Assembly (NCBI RefSeq): GCF_907164915.1
Contig: NC_061863.1
Location: 2,355,840 to 2,419,839 of the forward strand
Direction of reading: 5' to 3'
DNA: 64,000 bases
Origin: Impatiens glandulifera
Taxonomy: Eukaryota; Streptophyta; Magnoliopsida; Ericales; Balsaminaceae
Below are positions 33,736 to 47,600 of the stretch, piece after piece (the stretch's first letter is position 1; every line of letters begins with the position of its first letter). The notes under the pieces were generated by a model. The model was not told the DNA's origin and searched no databases. It saw nothing but the letters and a program-made list of their open reading frames with translations. The position numbers were made by a program, and so were the translations under genes.

Positions 33736-36700
33736 ATGAGCTTGTCTAGCAAAGGAACTGTAAGCAAGGTTAAAAGCTTGAATCCAAATGCAGCTGAGTT
33801 CATTCCCTTTTTTCTTAGATCGTCGTCACCATCATCATCTACAAATGGAAGCTCTACAAATGTCTTCTCCAGCAAAACCTTTTCTGGATCGGTTAAATTG
33901 GGAAAATCCGTGCTGGACAGATCAGAGTCATCGTTATCAAATAACTCTGACGACGAGATTCGCCAATACTGGCGACATCAGCTTCCTGACGATATAACTC
34001 CTGATTTCAAGGTAATCATGGGGCAAGATGATCAACTGGGAATTAACAATTTTTCCTTTGATAGTTTGTCCTTGCAAGACAACCATGGAGCTCCTAAGCT
34101 TTCTCCTTTCACAACTGAAAGGCAGTTCAAGATACCATATGGGGAAGAAGATATATTATTGTCTTCTAACTCGAAACAATTGTCAAATATACATTGGAAT
34201 GATACAACCATGAAAAAGGATCAACTAATTACCACTGAAAATCCTGCTCGTGGTTTTCTCGCCAATATCCAGGCCGAGCAAAGAATGATGGAAAATGAGA
34301 ACCTGAGTCCTTTTGAACTTTTAGCTATGCAATTCCCCGGGTTTTCTGCAGAGAGCCTCGCTGATGTGTATTTGGCAAACAGAGGTGACTTAAGCCAGAC
34401 AGTTGACATGCTTACTCAGCTAGAGGTATGCTAAACTTTACCAACATAAGTAATGTAAATCCATGACCACATTTCATTGTTAGGATTTCATTGCTCCATT
34501 GATAACATAATGGACACCTAGAAAACAAACTTGTTGGTTGGATTAGGTCACAGTTGAAGATTCTCTTTTGAATTGAAGACTGTTGTATAACTCTTAGTTA
34601 AACGATATATCAATACATTTCAATTGGAATAAATTAGTTTTTTTTCAATATAGATAACAAGATCTCTCTCCGATTTTGCCTTCAATTATATGTAACCTAA
34701 TGCTGAAATGCTCATGGTACAGAATGATGACATCGAGGGTATTAAGGTAGGAAAAATGTATTCATGAACTTGCTAAAAAAGGGCAGTGTAAAGAATATGG
34801 ACTTAAATTGTATCTGGAATAGAAGTTGAGGGCTTATGCTGGAAATTAGGTTGTAACTATCTTTCTTCTAGAAGAGTGTCGGTTATTTCCTCAACTGGGA
34901 ATATTCTTACCATTTTATTCTGTATATAAAGCCATAATAAAGAAGTAGAAGCTGAGTTTCAGCTTCTCTTGGTCTTTCTACTTTCTATTTCTTGAATATG
35001 GTATCAACAGTTCTTTATATACTAGATGAGTAATATTATTGACAGTTAATAATTATTAGGTTAATAGTAGTTGGTTATTAGTTAGTTATTGGAAGTTACT
35101 TTCAGTTATTTTTGTAGTACTATAAATATTAACAATTGTCATGTGATAGATAATGGTGGATGGAATAAGAATTATCTCTTTTTCGACTTCTTCTTTCTTA
35201 AGGGAATAAAAATTGTACTATAAATATGGTTGACTACTATTCTTGTCAAATATCTCATCGGGGGGTGTCCTTTAGGTCTTTCCTTTCCATATAAAGTGTT
35301 ATTGTGATGTAGATTGGGTTTCATGTGTTGATAAAAGTTCATTGACATGTTTTTGCGTTTTCTTAGATTTATTTATCTCTTTGAACACTAAGAAACATAA
35401 TACTATTTATGTACCTATTTGGAAACACTTTATATTTTTTTTTTATCTGAATCCAGATGAGAAACCGTCAATACATTTATGAATCTTATATATATAGATG
35501 ATTTTTTATCCATAAAGTAAACAAATTGACAATCTTTAAAGCTGTTTGTCAATAATTGACATGGTTGTGTGCTCATATACTTAAAGTTTTGTCATTTTAT
35601 TGGAGATTAGCGTGATAACTAATTGTATGTAGCTGGAATATACCTTTACTGTAGTTGCAAGTTGATGGTGGCTTGAATCAGAATCTAAACACAAAGGACT
35701 TGTCAGCTCCAAATCTAAGTTCACTGGATTTGAGGATTTATACAGGAGATGATATCCAACAAAGCATTAATAATCCTTATATGTCAGCTAGAAAGGATAA
35801 TTTTCTTTCGTTCAAAACAAGCTCTTCTTCGCCAACAATAGAATCTGAAGGTTTTTCTTCGGCTCTCAGGGAAATGTCAACACAAGAGTCCAATGTGTGG
35901 AAGTATGATAGAAACGGTTCGGCTGATACTGTTTTTGGTTCAAATAGAAGTTCGCATTTGATGGCGAGCTCATTTATTAATGGTCAGACTCATCAAATTC
36001 ATAATTCATCTCGAAAAGCTCCTTTGTGGCTAGACACGGGTGAAGCAGTTGGTAATGTTTTCTATATCTTATATGCATCTCGGTTGACATTATGTAAGTA
36101 GTAGTATTTTACTTGATTTAACAATTGTTGAGAATGGCAGAAAATATGTATTCTGACATGCTAGGAGAAGAAAGTGATCACCCAAGTCTGCGTAATACAT
36201 ACTTTGAACAGGTATATGATGAGGTTGTTTGATATGTTTTATTTACTACTAAACTGTTTTTTTTTGTCAAAAAGATATTGTTTTATGTAAAAGGTTGTTT
36301 GTTTGGGTCAAATGTTGTAAAGAATAACGTAATTATTTGAATGATTTGATGAAAGAAGTGATCGATAATGGGATATTGGTTTTGATCTACATGGTTCAAT
36401 ATAGTATCAAAGATGTTGGATGTTTTAGTGTAGGGGGTGATGCCTTGCGAGGAATTCTTAGATTCTGTTACGGTTTTGATTCCAAAATAGAGTGTTTATA
36501 CGAGATTTAGTTGTTATTAATGCAATTTATGCCTTGGATGCTCGTTTTTCTTTCTTTATAATTTGAATAATTCAGGCGAGGCAGGCCTATCTAATTGGTA
36601 ATAAGGGTTTAGAGAAGGAACTGATGGAGGGTCATGAGAGATCACACGAGTCTGTTTATCGCACCAGGTTAGTTGTTCAAACCCTGTTTATTAAATATGT

Positions 36701-37332
36701 TTTTAAGTGTAACTTATTATTTAAACGAAATCTCATTTTTCAATACAGAAAACTAAAATACCTTTTATTTTTTAATCAAATCATAATTAAACATCTTTTA
36801 ATTGATTACAATGCTCAATTCATTAACTAAAATACTAAAATACCATTTATTTTTTATATATTAATATCATTTTATAAAAAGAACACAATCCCTTACCGAA
36901 CAAGCTCTAAGTTTTGAAAGATATAAAAAAGCATTATGGTATAAACATGTAATGATTTTTTTAAGCACAATCCTTAAGGACTTTTTGATTAGAAAATGAG
37001 TTATTTGAAATTGATCTCAATTGACAAACATAATGGTTTCAAAATTTGGCAGGAATCCGGAGATACAAGGGAATGGAAGAGGAGGAAACGAAAGAATAAT
37101 AGATTTGCATGGTCTTCATGCAACCGAGGCCATTCGTATTCTTCAGTGTGAATTTGCTCTAATGAAAACCACAGCTATGTCCGACAATAGACAAATGATG
37201 CAGGTTTTTATTTGCACAGAGAAGAGTCATCACACGATGGGATCTCGAACTGCAATTCAGCGATATTTGCTGGAGAAATGCCTTGATTACTCGGAACCCC
37301 AACCGGGGCTGCTTCGAGTTGTTGTGTATTGA
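33736..37332 (+). CDS. CID7: CID7-like PABP-interacting protein with CUE and Smr domains, 509 aa
   Basis: Coding exons: 33736-34425, 35655-36051, 36141-36211, 36576-36667, 37053-37332; GT-AG junctions and phases close to 1530 nt. A PAM2 motif at about residues 14-28 ('SLNPNAAEFIPFFLR') is the site that binds the MLLE domain of poly(A)-binding protein. A CUE-like domain lies at about 190-230 ('LSPFELLAMQFPGF'). A DUF1771 segment follows ('ARQAYLIGNKGLEKEL'), then a C-terminal Smr domain from about 430 ('IDLHGLHATEAIRIL', ending 'PQPGLLRVVVY'). This order is that of Arabidopsis CID7 (At2g26280, about 567 aa). Two parts look shortened: DUF1771 lacks about ten residues, and the Smr loop normally holding TGHHTRGSRTPARLP reads 'KSHHTMGSRTAIQ'. 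The frame is otherwise intact. The gene converges on the BRCT gene 308 bp away. Confidence 0.9.
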
Positions 37333-37640
37333 TTGATGATGGAGATGAGTTTTGTTTGTTTGTTATGAAAACATATAGATTTATAGAGAAATGCAAAAAG
37401 TGTATCTTATAAATCAAGTCCAAATTATATTCTTCATAGGAGAAAAATCACATTTTGGCAGTCTATTGTGATATGTAATTTTTTTTTATGTGTTAGTTAA
37501 TTCTATCATTTTTACTTTTCATCCTCCCATTGAAATGAAAAGTCGAGCCGAACTCGGCTCGTTTACACCCCAAAATGGGATCGTGCTAACTTTCTAAATT
37601 AAAAATAATAATGATAAAGTATCCTTCTACAATTATTTAA
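37333..37640. other. Gap between converging CID7 and BRCT genes
   Basis: It holds the 3' ends of both genes. At about 37543-37571, CGAGCCGAACTCGGCTCG followed by TTTACACCCCA resembles one end of the hAT-type MITE family at 9459-10041, probably a remnant. Confidence 0.6.
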
Positions 37641-40600
37641 TCATGCTCTAAGCAATAATTCATATACATTACAATTATTATCACCAATAACTCGTTTCAA
37701 CATTTCAAAACATTTACGACTTCCCAAGAAATCAATGCGTTTGAATGTGACGTACCCTTTGTTTGCAGTTTCATTATTGCAATACGCAGCTCGAAGTCGA
37801 TCAGCTTGTCTCGAGTCCGTGTGAATCGCAGTCTCTATTTCTTGATCCGACATGTTCTCCTGCATATGAAAACTTGATCAAAAACCTTAAATTGAAAACA
37901 GTGGGAATCAAAACCGAGACATTTTGGTCTTTTGACAGAGGGGAAAATGGAAGCAAGAAAAGAACCTGATAAAATGTATAAATGATGTCCAAAACTTGAA
38001 AGATAGTAATTAATGACAGGGAAAATGGAAGCAAGAAAAGAACCTGATAAAATGTGTAAATGATGTCCAAAACTTGCAAACATGTGAAGCCCGTTGAACT
38101 GAAATATGTCCTTGAACAAGGACCTACCTCACTATATCGGTCAACTGGATATAATATCGACAAAAGATGGTTTTTGAATATCAATTCCGTTTTCTCACTG
38201 TTGAAAAAAAGGGAAAAAGTTATAATCAAAACGAAGTTAGTTTGAAATAAGAAACTGAAATTTTTTCTTTCTAATTCAGTGCAACCAAACCTGAGACCTT
38301 TGGTTGGTCTCTTAGGTAAGAAAAGACCCTTACAATTGAGCAGTTGAATTTTTTGTTCTTCCTATAGGAAGTAATAATTTGATTGTTTTTTTTCAAGTTC
38401 ATAAAGAAAAAACGAGCATTTGATTTGATACAAAAGAGTTCTAAGAGTTGAATAAAACCTTTCAGCAAGTGATCTAGAGTGGTTCATGAATGTAGCTTCA
38501 GATTCTTTGCCACCATCTTTTCCATACAAATTAACAGAAATTTTCTGTTCACTTCCATTATCCACCACACTTGATGTATCTAAATAGATAGAAGCAGTTG
38601 AAGTCGGTTCTGACACCGACCAACAAATACATTCCAAAAGAATACTCGGAGTTATTGGTCGTAGTGGAGTTTGACATGTCTGAAAAACACCAAAATGCAC
38701 ACAGATCATGAGGAAACCCTAAAAAAAATACAAAATTGTAAAGAGATTTTACCTGCATACGTCGACAGCGACGCTTTCTAACACCTTCTTTTGCCATATT
38801 AACAATCATTTGTTTGTCTATACAATGTTCTTCAATTCTAGAAGTTGTAGGATCTTCATCTACTTCATTCACAGACTCAAGCAGAGAAGACTGCGTTTGA
38901 GTAATATAATATCAGGTGGGTAATTAATTTTATTTTTAACAGGAAAAACTTTGTTAAAACTACTGTAAACACAAAGATAACTAGATAAAGAATATTTCCT
39001 AGATGTTACAATAAGAACCGAAAAAAATTATGGCTTTTCAACTCCCACCACTTACTGAATTCTCGATTAACTCATGACTACACAAATCACGACTTGTACT
39101 ACTTTGGTTGATTTCTACGCATTTACAATGCTTGTAATGAAATTCTCATTTTTCAAAATGAAAGAAAAGAAAGAAAGAAAAAGATTGGCACATGTATGTC
39201 AAGAAAAGTTGAAAAAACAGTTTGATAAAAAATTATCACTTAACATACAAAAATGACATAATTTTGACAATGTGAGGCATTACTCTACTTCTATTTATCA
39301 ATATTTGATACAAATTAGAAGACATAAGATGGAATAATTAAGTGCAATTAGTATATCAATACATCACAATAGAATGAGGAGCAAAAGGTAAAAATATACC
39401 TCCCTGCATGTTGCAAGTTGAACATTATCGAGCATTGTTCCAATCTGTCTGGCCAAATCAGCAGAAAGGTTCACAAGCTTATGTATACGCTTTTCTTTTG
39501 CAGTCCTTAGAACCCATTGTGGCTGAGATACATTATTATGCACCAACAATTAAAGATACAGGGTTAACAATTCCATATAATTCAATAATGCATTTATAAA
39601 TTCTTTAAAAGTCTCCTCAAAACAAAGAATCCCAATAATCAAATGATTTGAACTCAACTTCTTTCCTTTTTCCTTTAGAAATCTACAGATGCATTGAATC
39701 AGAGCACTTACTGTTACAATATTAGAGTAGCCCATATACTTATGCATTGATGGACCTTCACAGACTACATAGCTCGCATTGCAACCCACAAACCATCTAT
39801 CCACGACTGTGGCACCCTCTTCAGCAATTACTTCGAGAATCTATCCACACAGGTTGTTGTGAGTGTCAGTATGATTGTTTTTTTAAAGAACAGAAAATCT
39901 CATTAAATTTACAGTTACACAAAAGTCACCTTTCCTGTAAAATGATTACAAAACAAATAGCACAAATGTTCCAAGAACTCAATGAAAATCTAGAAACAAT
40001 ATAATGTGAGAAATAATCCCCAGTATATCATGGACTGCATCCAGATTGATCACATGATAAAGAAAATTAGTTCTACCAGTCCAAGTTGTCATAAACACTG
40101 AATCCTTAAACTGTGTATTGTCAATATCAAGTTATTCACTATCCCATTCATCTAAATAAACATTAGTGGATCATAGTAGTTGAATACACATCTAACGCAA
40201 TATGATTTCAATACCAGGATTTAACATGGAAAAACTTGGAATAAAAATAAAGTGTAAGGGTAATTTGGTTGATGATGAGATAAATCCATTAATCTTTCAT
40301 CACACAAGGCCTTGATGCCTAATTTCAGTGATCAAACCAGCACTTATTTGAAAAAAAATACATAGGATGATGTTTCACAAAAGAAAAATGGTTATGCACC
40401 TTTGATCGAATTTCAGGAGAAACATCTACATCAATGTAGAGGGTATGACCAGAGAGAGCTGACTCCGCAGCTTGGGCATTATTATCCTTTTCAGAGAACT
40501 GTAAAGTCGTATTAGATTGCTTAGCATGTCTCTGCATGGCTGCTGGAAGATAAGGAGACTCTGAACCGGCATATTGAAGTGATGTTTTATTATTTTCTGC

Positions 40601-41516
40601 TGCATTCTTTACACTGTATAGTTTTTCACTCAACCTCTCTGCAACAGTCAAGAATAGCGTAAAAAAAGAGAAGAAAAGTAATAGATCAATTTGTTTTTCA
40701 AAAATGTTAAGATGAACAAAGAAGAGAGATTTCAACTCTTACCATTCCTTCTAACACTCTCCACAAACCAACCAAGTGTGACAAGGAACAGACCATTACT
40801 GTCTCCATGCTTCAAAGCATGTTCAAACTTACGTCCAGAAAAGCTGTAAAAGTTGTCAAAGACTGAAACAAAAATAGTTCTAGAAGAATGGTATGCATAT
40901 ATTTCTTGTCAAGACACAAAATGAAATAGTTCATCTGACATCCATGTCGAGAATCATTCCATTTTCCTTCAGAAATGCAGAATACTTGATGCTTGGTCAC
41001 ATAAATGAAATGATTGAACAGAAAAATAGAAAAAAGGATATCTGAATCACTAAATGTGTGCACTTATGATGCAAATGGGGGCTGTATTGACCACCCAACC
41101 TCTCCGTCGCATCCCTAACTTGTTGTCTGGCTTCTGCCAAACGAAATCCATGGCAAAAAGATTAAATAATTGAAGATATGAGAATGCAAAGAACAATTTC
41201 AAACAAAGATAACTAAATTTCAGGAGCAATTGAATGGTAATTAGAAAGATATACATAAACATAAGTGATTACCTTTTGATAGTCCAGTAACACAAATAAC
41301 AAGACCAGAAAACGGACCATTGGACTGAACATCAACCATAGATTCAGACACTGCAGATTGAGAGGAAAACGAAGAATCTGCAGGCCCAAATGATTGAATA
41401 CCTCGAAACGAAAAAGACGATGACATATCTGTAAACATTCTCGAACAGCTCTTGCCATTTACAACCTCTACTATACGATTACCACCGCTACTACCGTTTC
41501 CGGACGAGCTAGCCAT
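37641..41516 (-). CDS. Tandem-BRCT domain protein, 10 exons, 553 aa
   Basis: Exons on the minus strand: 41516-41273, 41133-41042, 40845-40743, 40638-40400, 39840-39712, 39522-39400, 38890-38753, 38679-38459, 38197-38044, 37859-37641. Phases close to 1662 nt. The first BRCT domain spans about residues 69-147 ('FSGLVICVTGLSK', 'RLGGQYSPHLHHKCTHLVI', 'LVTLGWFVESVRRN'). The second spans about 210-300 ('HTLYIDVDVSPEIRSK', 'GATVVDRWFVGCNASYVV'). A conserved C-terminal region follows ('DRYSEVGPCSRTYFS', 'YVTFKRIDFLGSRKCFEML'). BRCT pairs usually read phosphoserine marks in DNA-damage signalling, so a nuclear repair role is likely; the exact orthologue is not clear to me. Intron 2 is U12-type AT-AC. 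The donor of exon 9 is duplicated in tandem. Start MASSSGNGSS is the first Met. Intact. Confidence 0.88.
37957..38112 (-). repeat. 78-bp tandem duplication spanning the exon 9 splice donor
   Basis: The 3' end of BRCT exon 9 and the donor after it (minus strand CATTTTATCAG then GTTCTTTTC) occur twice, with donors after 38044 and after 37966. The shift is 78 nt. The frame stays open through the second copy, so using the second donor would add 26 residues. Confidence 0.85.
40846..41041 (-). other. U12-type AT-AC intron (196 nt) in the BRCT gene
   Basis: Read on the minus strand, the intron starts ATATCCTTTTT, an exact match to the U12 5' splice consensus ATATCCTT. It ends in TTTTAC. TCTTTGAC, one base from the U12 branch consensus, lies about 11 nt before the end. 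No GT donor fits the frame here, while this junction joins 'LVIQ' to 'SFSGRKFEHALKHG' in phase 0 within BRCT domain 1. Confidence 0.88.
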
Positions 41517-41639
41517 TGATTAAATTGAAAGAAGCTACATACATTCCAATCCAGGAATTGAATAATGTAACATATAAAGGAATCCACTGGATACAGCGAA
41601 AGTCAACTTACATATTAAACCAGTTCGAAACGCAGATCA

Positions 41640-44600
41640 GAGATAGGTCAAACGGAAGTCATTGAGGAAGAAGAAGAAGAAGAAGACTCCATTAATGGAG
41701 TCAATTGAAGGAAGAAGAAGACGAATTCCATCTTCTTTCATAGATCTCTCTTTTTCTCAAAAGCGGCATTTTTTTTTTCAAAAGAAAGGATTTAACGGTG
41801 ACAGAACTAACTACTAACGTCTAGTTTGGATGTGTATGTAAATTAATTATTGTTACTATTTATAAAATATATATATATATATATATATATTAACAGATTT
41901 TTTAATTATAAAATTAATAGCAAAGAATACTTTTTACCATATTCAAATTAGTTCAATTTATATATTTAAATATTAATATTTTCCATCAATTAATATATTT
42001 GATGAATATTTTTTTTTCTATAGTAAGGTTTGATTTTTAGATTTCGCGTTTGAATTTAAAACATTTCTCGCATTTATATTATATTGCACACCTCAACAAT
42101 TTTTTTTTTATAAATTTATCATATTATTTAATATTCAAATTTTATAAATCTTATTTGTATTATTTATAAATATATAAAAAAAAATATTAAAATGAAACAA
42201 AATTTAAAATATGATTAAAGTGACAAAAGAGTCGTTTAATGTATTTGACAAAAACCTATTATATATATATATATATATTTTGTAACACAATAAATGATGA
42301 TTTTTTATATCAAAAAAGTTTAATAATATTTTTCATATAAATAAAAATTTTAAAATTAAAGAAACTTGAACTATTTTTGTAAAAAATATATTTTAAAATG
42401 GTCAAACTTGAATATAGGATCTTGGATCAGGGGACCTCAGGCACAAATAACAATAAAGAAAGCGTTACAATTTATGAAATGGTGGTTGGATCGAAAATTT
42501 ATAAATTTGTTTTAAATTTAATAAAATTAAGTATAAATATTTAATATATTTAGTTAAAGAATAAATGATAAAAATGTTGTCTACAAAATTACAAGAACTT
42601 AATTAATTTAAAAATTATAAGTTACTCATTAAGTTATAGTAAGTCATAATTTACTCTATTTTTTTCTTAATAATGTAGGGAAGTCATAATTTACTTTAAA
42701 ATACTAAAATTGTAAATTTAAAAATATAAGAACTTAAACAATTTAAAGTTTGACTGAGATATGACATTTAGTCATTTTAAATCATAAAATAATATATGAT
42801 TTAATAAGTTTTTTTTTTAATATTTTTTAAATCAAAGGATCAAAAAAGCTTAAGAAATTTTATTTTTTTTAAATAGTTAAAAGAAATAAAAAGAAAAAAG
42901 GAAACCTTAGACTGGAGTGAAAAAAGAAAGTGGGCAAGCATGCCTGCAAAAGATGTCAATTATTTTTTCTCAATTAATTATTTTCTTTTATATATTTATT
43001 TTAAAAGTAATCTTTAATCTTTTTTATTATTTTATTTATTATTTTTTTTAGAAAGTTAAATTGTATTTGTTTTTATATTAACTCATTACACTTAAACTGC
43101 ATTTTAGTTTACTACTTAAATTTTATAAGCCAATATTTTTCCAGTAATCTCATCTCATTTAATTTAAATTATATATATATATATATAAAAGCAAGCGATG
43201 ATCTAATTTGAAATTTCATATTAAAATCAATTTTAAAAATATTTTTTATTTGTTGAGTTATATGAATATGACAAGATAGAGACATTTAACATATTTCTTA
43301 GTTAAGCTGATAGAGACATTTAATAATTTGTTTTTGGTCAAGATGACATTAAGGAACAACATGCATCATTAGGTGACCAACTATATCTCTTAGAATTATT
43401 ATTTTTTTTCCTAATTATTGATCTATTTTCTTATATATATTTATATATTATATGAATTTGAATAATCATAATTTTAACTATTAATTTTGAATTATTATTA
43501 TTTTAATCATTTATATATTTTTTAAATAGATGATATATATTAAAAATGATACAATCGTTTAAACACAAAAAAGATCGAACCCAGAATTTCTGGGCGTTTT
43601 TTCAAATAAATAAAACGTCTTCTCTTCTTATATAATTCATTTGTCACTTAAAAGTGGATTTAGTGACTAAAAGGTGTGATTTAAAAAAAAATGAGAAAAT
43701 TCTAAAAAAGGATAGATTTTATATTTAATTTTGACATAATTTCGAAACGACGTATTTATGTGTTAAATTGAGTATACTTTCGAGATAAACGCATTTCAAA
43801 CTATCCTATTCGATCGTGTGATTAAAATATCAGGTTTCCCGGGTTTGAGATAGCTCGAACTTATGACACAAATCAAAGTTCAAGCTTCATTTGTTAAAAA
43901 CAACTCAAAGTCTCAGCCAATAAATAATTTGAAAGAAAGAGTTTAATACAACTTTTAATATATCTTAATTTTGTATTGTTCTATTTTGGGTATTTAACAT
44001 CATTAAAGAATGTATTTACTTTTAATATCATTCAATTATACCAATACATTACTAAAATATATGAAAATAAAAATTATAATAATAATTGAATAGGAGTAAG
44101 GAACAACAAAATATATTAAAACCTCATTTCAATAATTAACACAAATAAAATAACACCCTAATAGTACACACCAATAAAAATTAATAAAATTCGAATTATA
44201 AAATTTATAATAAGTTTAACAATTAATCCATTAAATCACGAAAATAACACCCTAATAGTGAAAATCTATAAATTATGAATTAACCAAAAAAAAAAAACTA
44301 CTCAAATAACCATTCAAAAAGATTATGAACTCTCCCAAAGGATTCACCCATAACATATATTTTTTGAACTGACAGAAACATCGAAAATCATGATATAGTT
44401 TGAAAGAAGGCAATAACTTCTCCCCTCACACCAATGTTAAAATCTAACCAAGACATTTGAGGGTGACAAAATATAATTTTGAAAATAAATATATAAAAAA
44501 TCAAGAGGCCGAAATGTATAAGAAACATTGTAACATATATTGGTCGCATCATCGCGGTTAAAGTAACAAGATTCATTAACAATCCAATAGGATACTTACA

Positions 44601-44674
44601 ATGATATGGTGATATAAGATGTAATGAAGAAGAAGATCCTGATGCAACCATTTTTCACCGCACAAATTTTCCTT
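41640..44674. other. Intergenic AT-rich DNA between BRCT and GOS11 genes
   Basis: The part next to 41516 is the BRCT promoter and leader (a GAAGAAGAAG tract at 41670-41720). The rest is AT-rich with AT microsatellites near 41870, 42260 and 43170. The last 300 bases are probably the GOS11 3' untranslated region. No gene or known repeat is recognised. Confidence 0.55.
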
Positions 44675-47600
44675 CTACTTTGTTAACCAATAAATCAAAA
44701 TCAGGAATACACAAACTGAAGCTACTAAGGATAAAATGATGGTATCCATAGACTTTTTCTTCTTGATAGAAGAAAGAATGCTATTCACCTGCAATATTCA
44801 AAACCAAATTTGTAAAAAAAAAAAAAAAATATTCGTGGGGAGTAAAAGACTACAATTTTTAGTTGAGAATGGCTAAGCAAATATTTCGATCTTTCAAAGG
44901 CCGCACAATTAGATCAAAGGCTTATTTGATCTAGGGGTTTTTCAAAATAAACCAACTATTTTGGTAAAAATCTCGTTGGAGGCAAAAGTGAATTATTCGA
45001 GGCTTCTTCTGTTTTGGGTTATTTGATTTTTTTCTAAACAATTTCATCATCATCAATAAATATATCAAATTACCCCCATGGAAACTTAACCCAAAATAAT
45101 CCACTTTTTCATCGAACAAGATTTTTGATTTCATAATCAAGATTTTGTTTTTCTATATATCCCCATGTCAAACAAGCTCAAGGTTATTTCCAAATAACAT
45201 TGTTATTACAGGTTAGTGAAAAATAGGTTATTTGAGTAGAAAGACCTTCAGAGTATAAATATATAATGATTTTTTTATAAAAGAAATTGAGGGTATTTTG
45301 ATATTTTAGTTAAAGAGTTGAGTGGTGTGATTGATGAATGGATGGTGGGTTACTTGAGATTAATCCAAATAACAACCGAAACCGGACAAAGCTTTGGGTT
45401 AAATGACAAAAATATTCTTAGTATTTTAATATTTTAAATATTTTTAAAAAATAAAGTAAGGGTATTAGTTGATGATTTGAATGATTTGATGAAAGAAGTT
45501 ATTCGTAATGAGTGATTTATATTTGGATTTTAATCCAAATAACACCTAACAAAGGCCTAATCGGATGTAGATGCATGGGTAATTTAAAGAACATATAGGA
45601 TATTGTATCGTACTGTTGGTAGGCGGCTGCTGACATTGCTGAGCTTTGAGTTGATGCCACCAAATGTTGATCGTTGGAACACGAGAGTCTTCATTGTCTC
45701 TTGAGCATGAGAAATTACCGAATCCATCTGAAGTTAAAACCAAAGTAACAACAATGTGAGAAAGAAGTGTTGGTTTCAAGCTATAAAGTAAGTCCTTCCC
45801 ATCTTTTCACCCAAAAAAGAAATTAAATCATCTGATGAAAGACTGGCAATGACATAACTATCCACAAAAATGTTAGAAATTATGAACAAATTGTGGCTTC
45901 TAGTATTACTTAGGCCTTGTTTGATCTGGGAAGAATTGAATAACCAACTAGTTGTTTCCAAATGAACCTGTTTGGTTCATGAAGTGAGTAAAGGTAATTT
46001 GGTAATTTTCTGGGAGATAGGATAGTGGCTATTTGGAAATAATCTCAAATAACCCACATCAAACAAGACCTTAGTGGGGTTACTATGCTTTTAGACACAC
46101 ATTGATAAATTTATTTGCTTTGAATCCAGAAGTGTTTCCAAATAGGCTATATAAAAATGATCAAATATATGCCATATGAAATTTCGAGAACAGCAGATGA
46201 AATTCACAACAGTTCAAGCTATAGTACCTGCCCCGTGCTTCTACTGATGGTAGCACGTTCTTTAAGTAAAGATTGCTCTTGTGATGCACCACCGTCTTCC
46301 AGATCTAATCTTGTCCTGTCGAACTCCCTGAAATCCTCCAAAAGTGAAACATGTTCCTTCTTTGCTTGAAGACTAGATCTCAGTCGATTAAACTCCTGCA
46401 ATAGAGTTAAAATCAAATCAGTCACTCATTACCCTTGGCACTTATACCTTCATAGGCTATATTCAATAACTTGAAAATCAGACAAGGCCTAGGTTCTATG
46501 GGAGTTTCATGAGGTTATAATGCTACTTTCTGATAGCTTTTACGTGATTCATGATTCAGAGTTATAAAAATTGTGAGCATTTATTTTGCACAAAGTGCCT
46601 GAATCCTAGCCCTTTAAGCTACATACAAGCATCTTAGCTTGTGGGAAGCATAGATAACTTTTACGCGGTTGATCATGATTCAGAGTTACAAAAAACTGTG
46701 AGCATTTATTTTGCACAAAGAGACTGAATGAAGGTCTTGTCCTTTACGCTCGACTCAAGCATCTACGCTTGTTAGAAGGCATGCTGGCATTAGAGAACAA
46801 TTACTACAATAGATAGGCATGGCTAATTTTGCACTAGGTTCATTGGGTCCAAATAGACCAATGGCTTGTTTGATCTGGGGTTATTAAAGTAATTTTTTTT
46901 TAAATAAAAATATTATTGGATGAAAAAAGTGGTTTATTTGGGGACAAAAATATCTTTAATATTCTAAAATGCTACAAAGAATAAAGAAAAGAAAATCATT
47001 TTGCTTCTAAAATTGTAAAAAATTCTCAAATTAATTTTTATTATCATTTTTTGGTTAACTTTGTTAATGTCTTGATATGCATTATGAAAAGAAGAATAAG
47101 TTAACGAGAGATTAAGGAGCTGCAGAAATTGTGTAGAGATGATTTAAAAACTTAACGACCGGAAGTAATTTGAGGCATTTCTAAAAAATATGAAGCAAAA
47201 CGAGCCTTCGATGCAAGTTCAGGAAGCAAAATGAACTTTTGTCCAAGAATCACTTAATGGAAGAAGTGTTTGACGATGGAATAAGTTAATAAGAGCCCCC
47301 ACCACAACCAATTGTCTATTTCTTTTGAAAATAAATCACTAATCACTAAACATATCTAGCATTTGTTTTATGTCATATCAACAACAAAAGCCTCGTCCAC
47401 ATAGCCTTACATAAATAAGACATGTAGGAGACAATCACAGAATTATACCATTCAGAATCAGTCTACATAATGTTACATAAATTAGACATCTAGGAGACAA
47501 TCACACAATTATGCCATTCAGAATCTCAGTCTACTGCATAAGGATAAGCACCACTACCATGGCATTCAAGACACCAACACCATCAAAATATGTTGTCCTA

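Noticed and set aside
33690..33875. Minus-strand 61-codon frame over CID7
   Set aside because: Antisense shadow of the conserved PAM2-coding exon.
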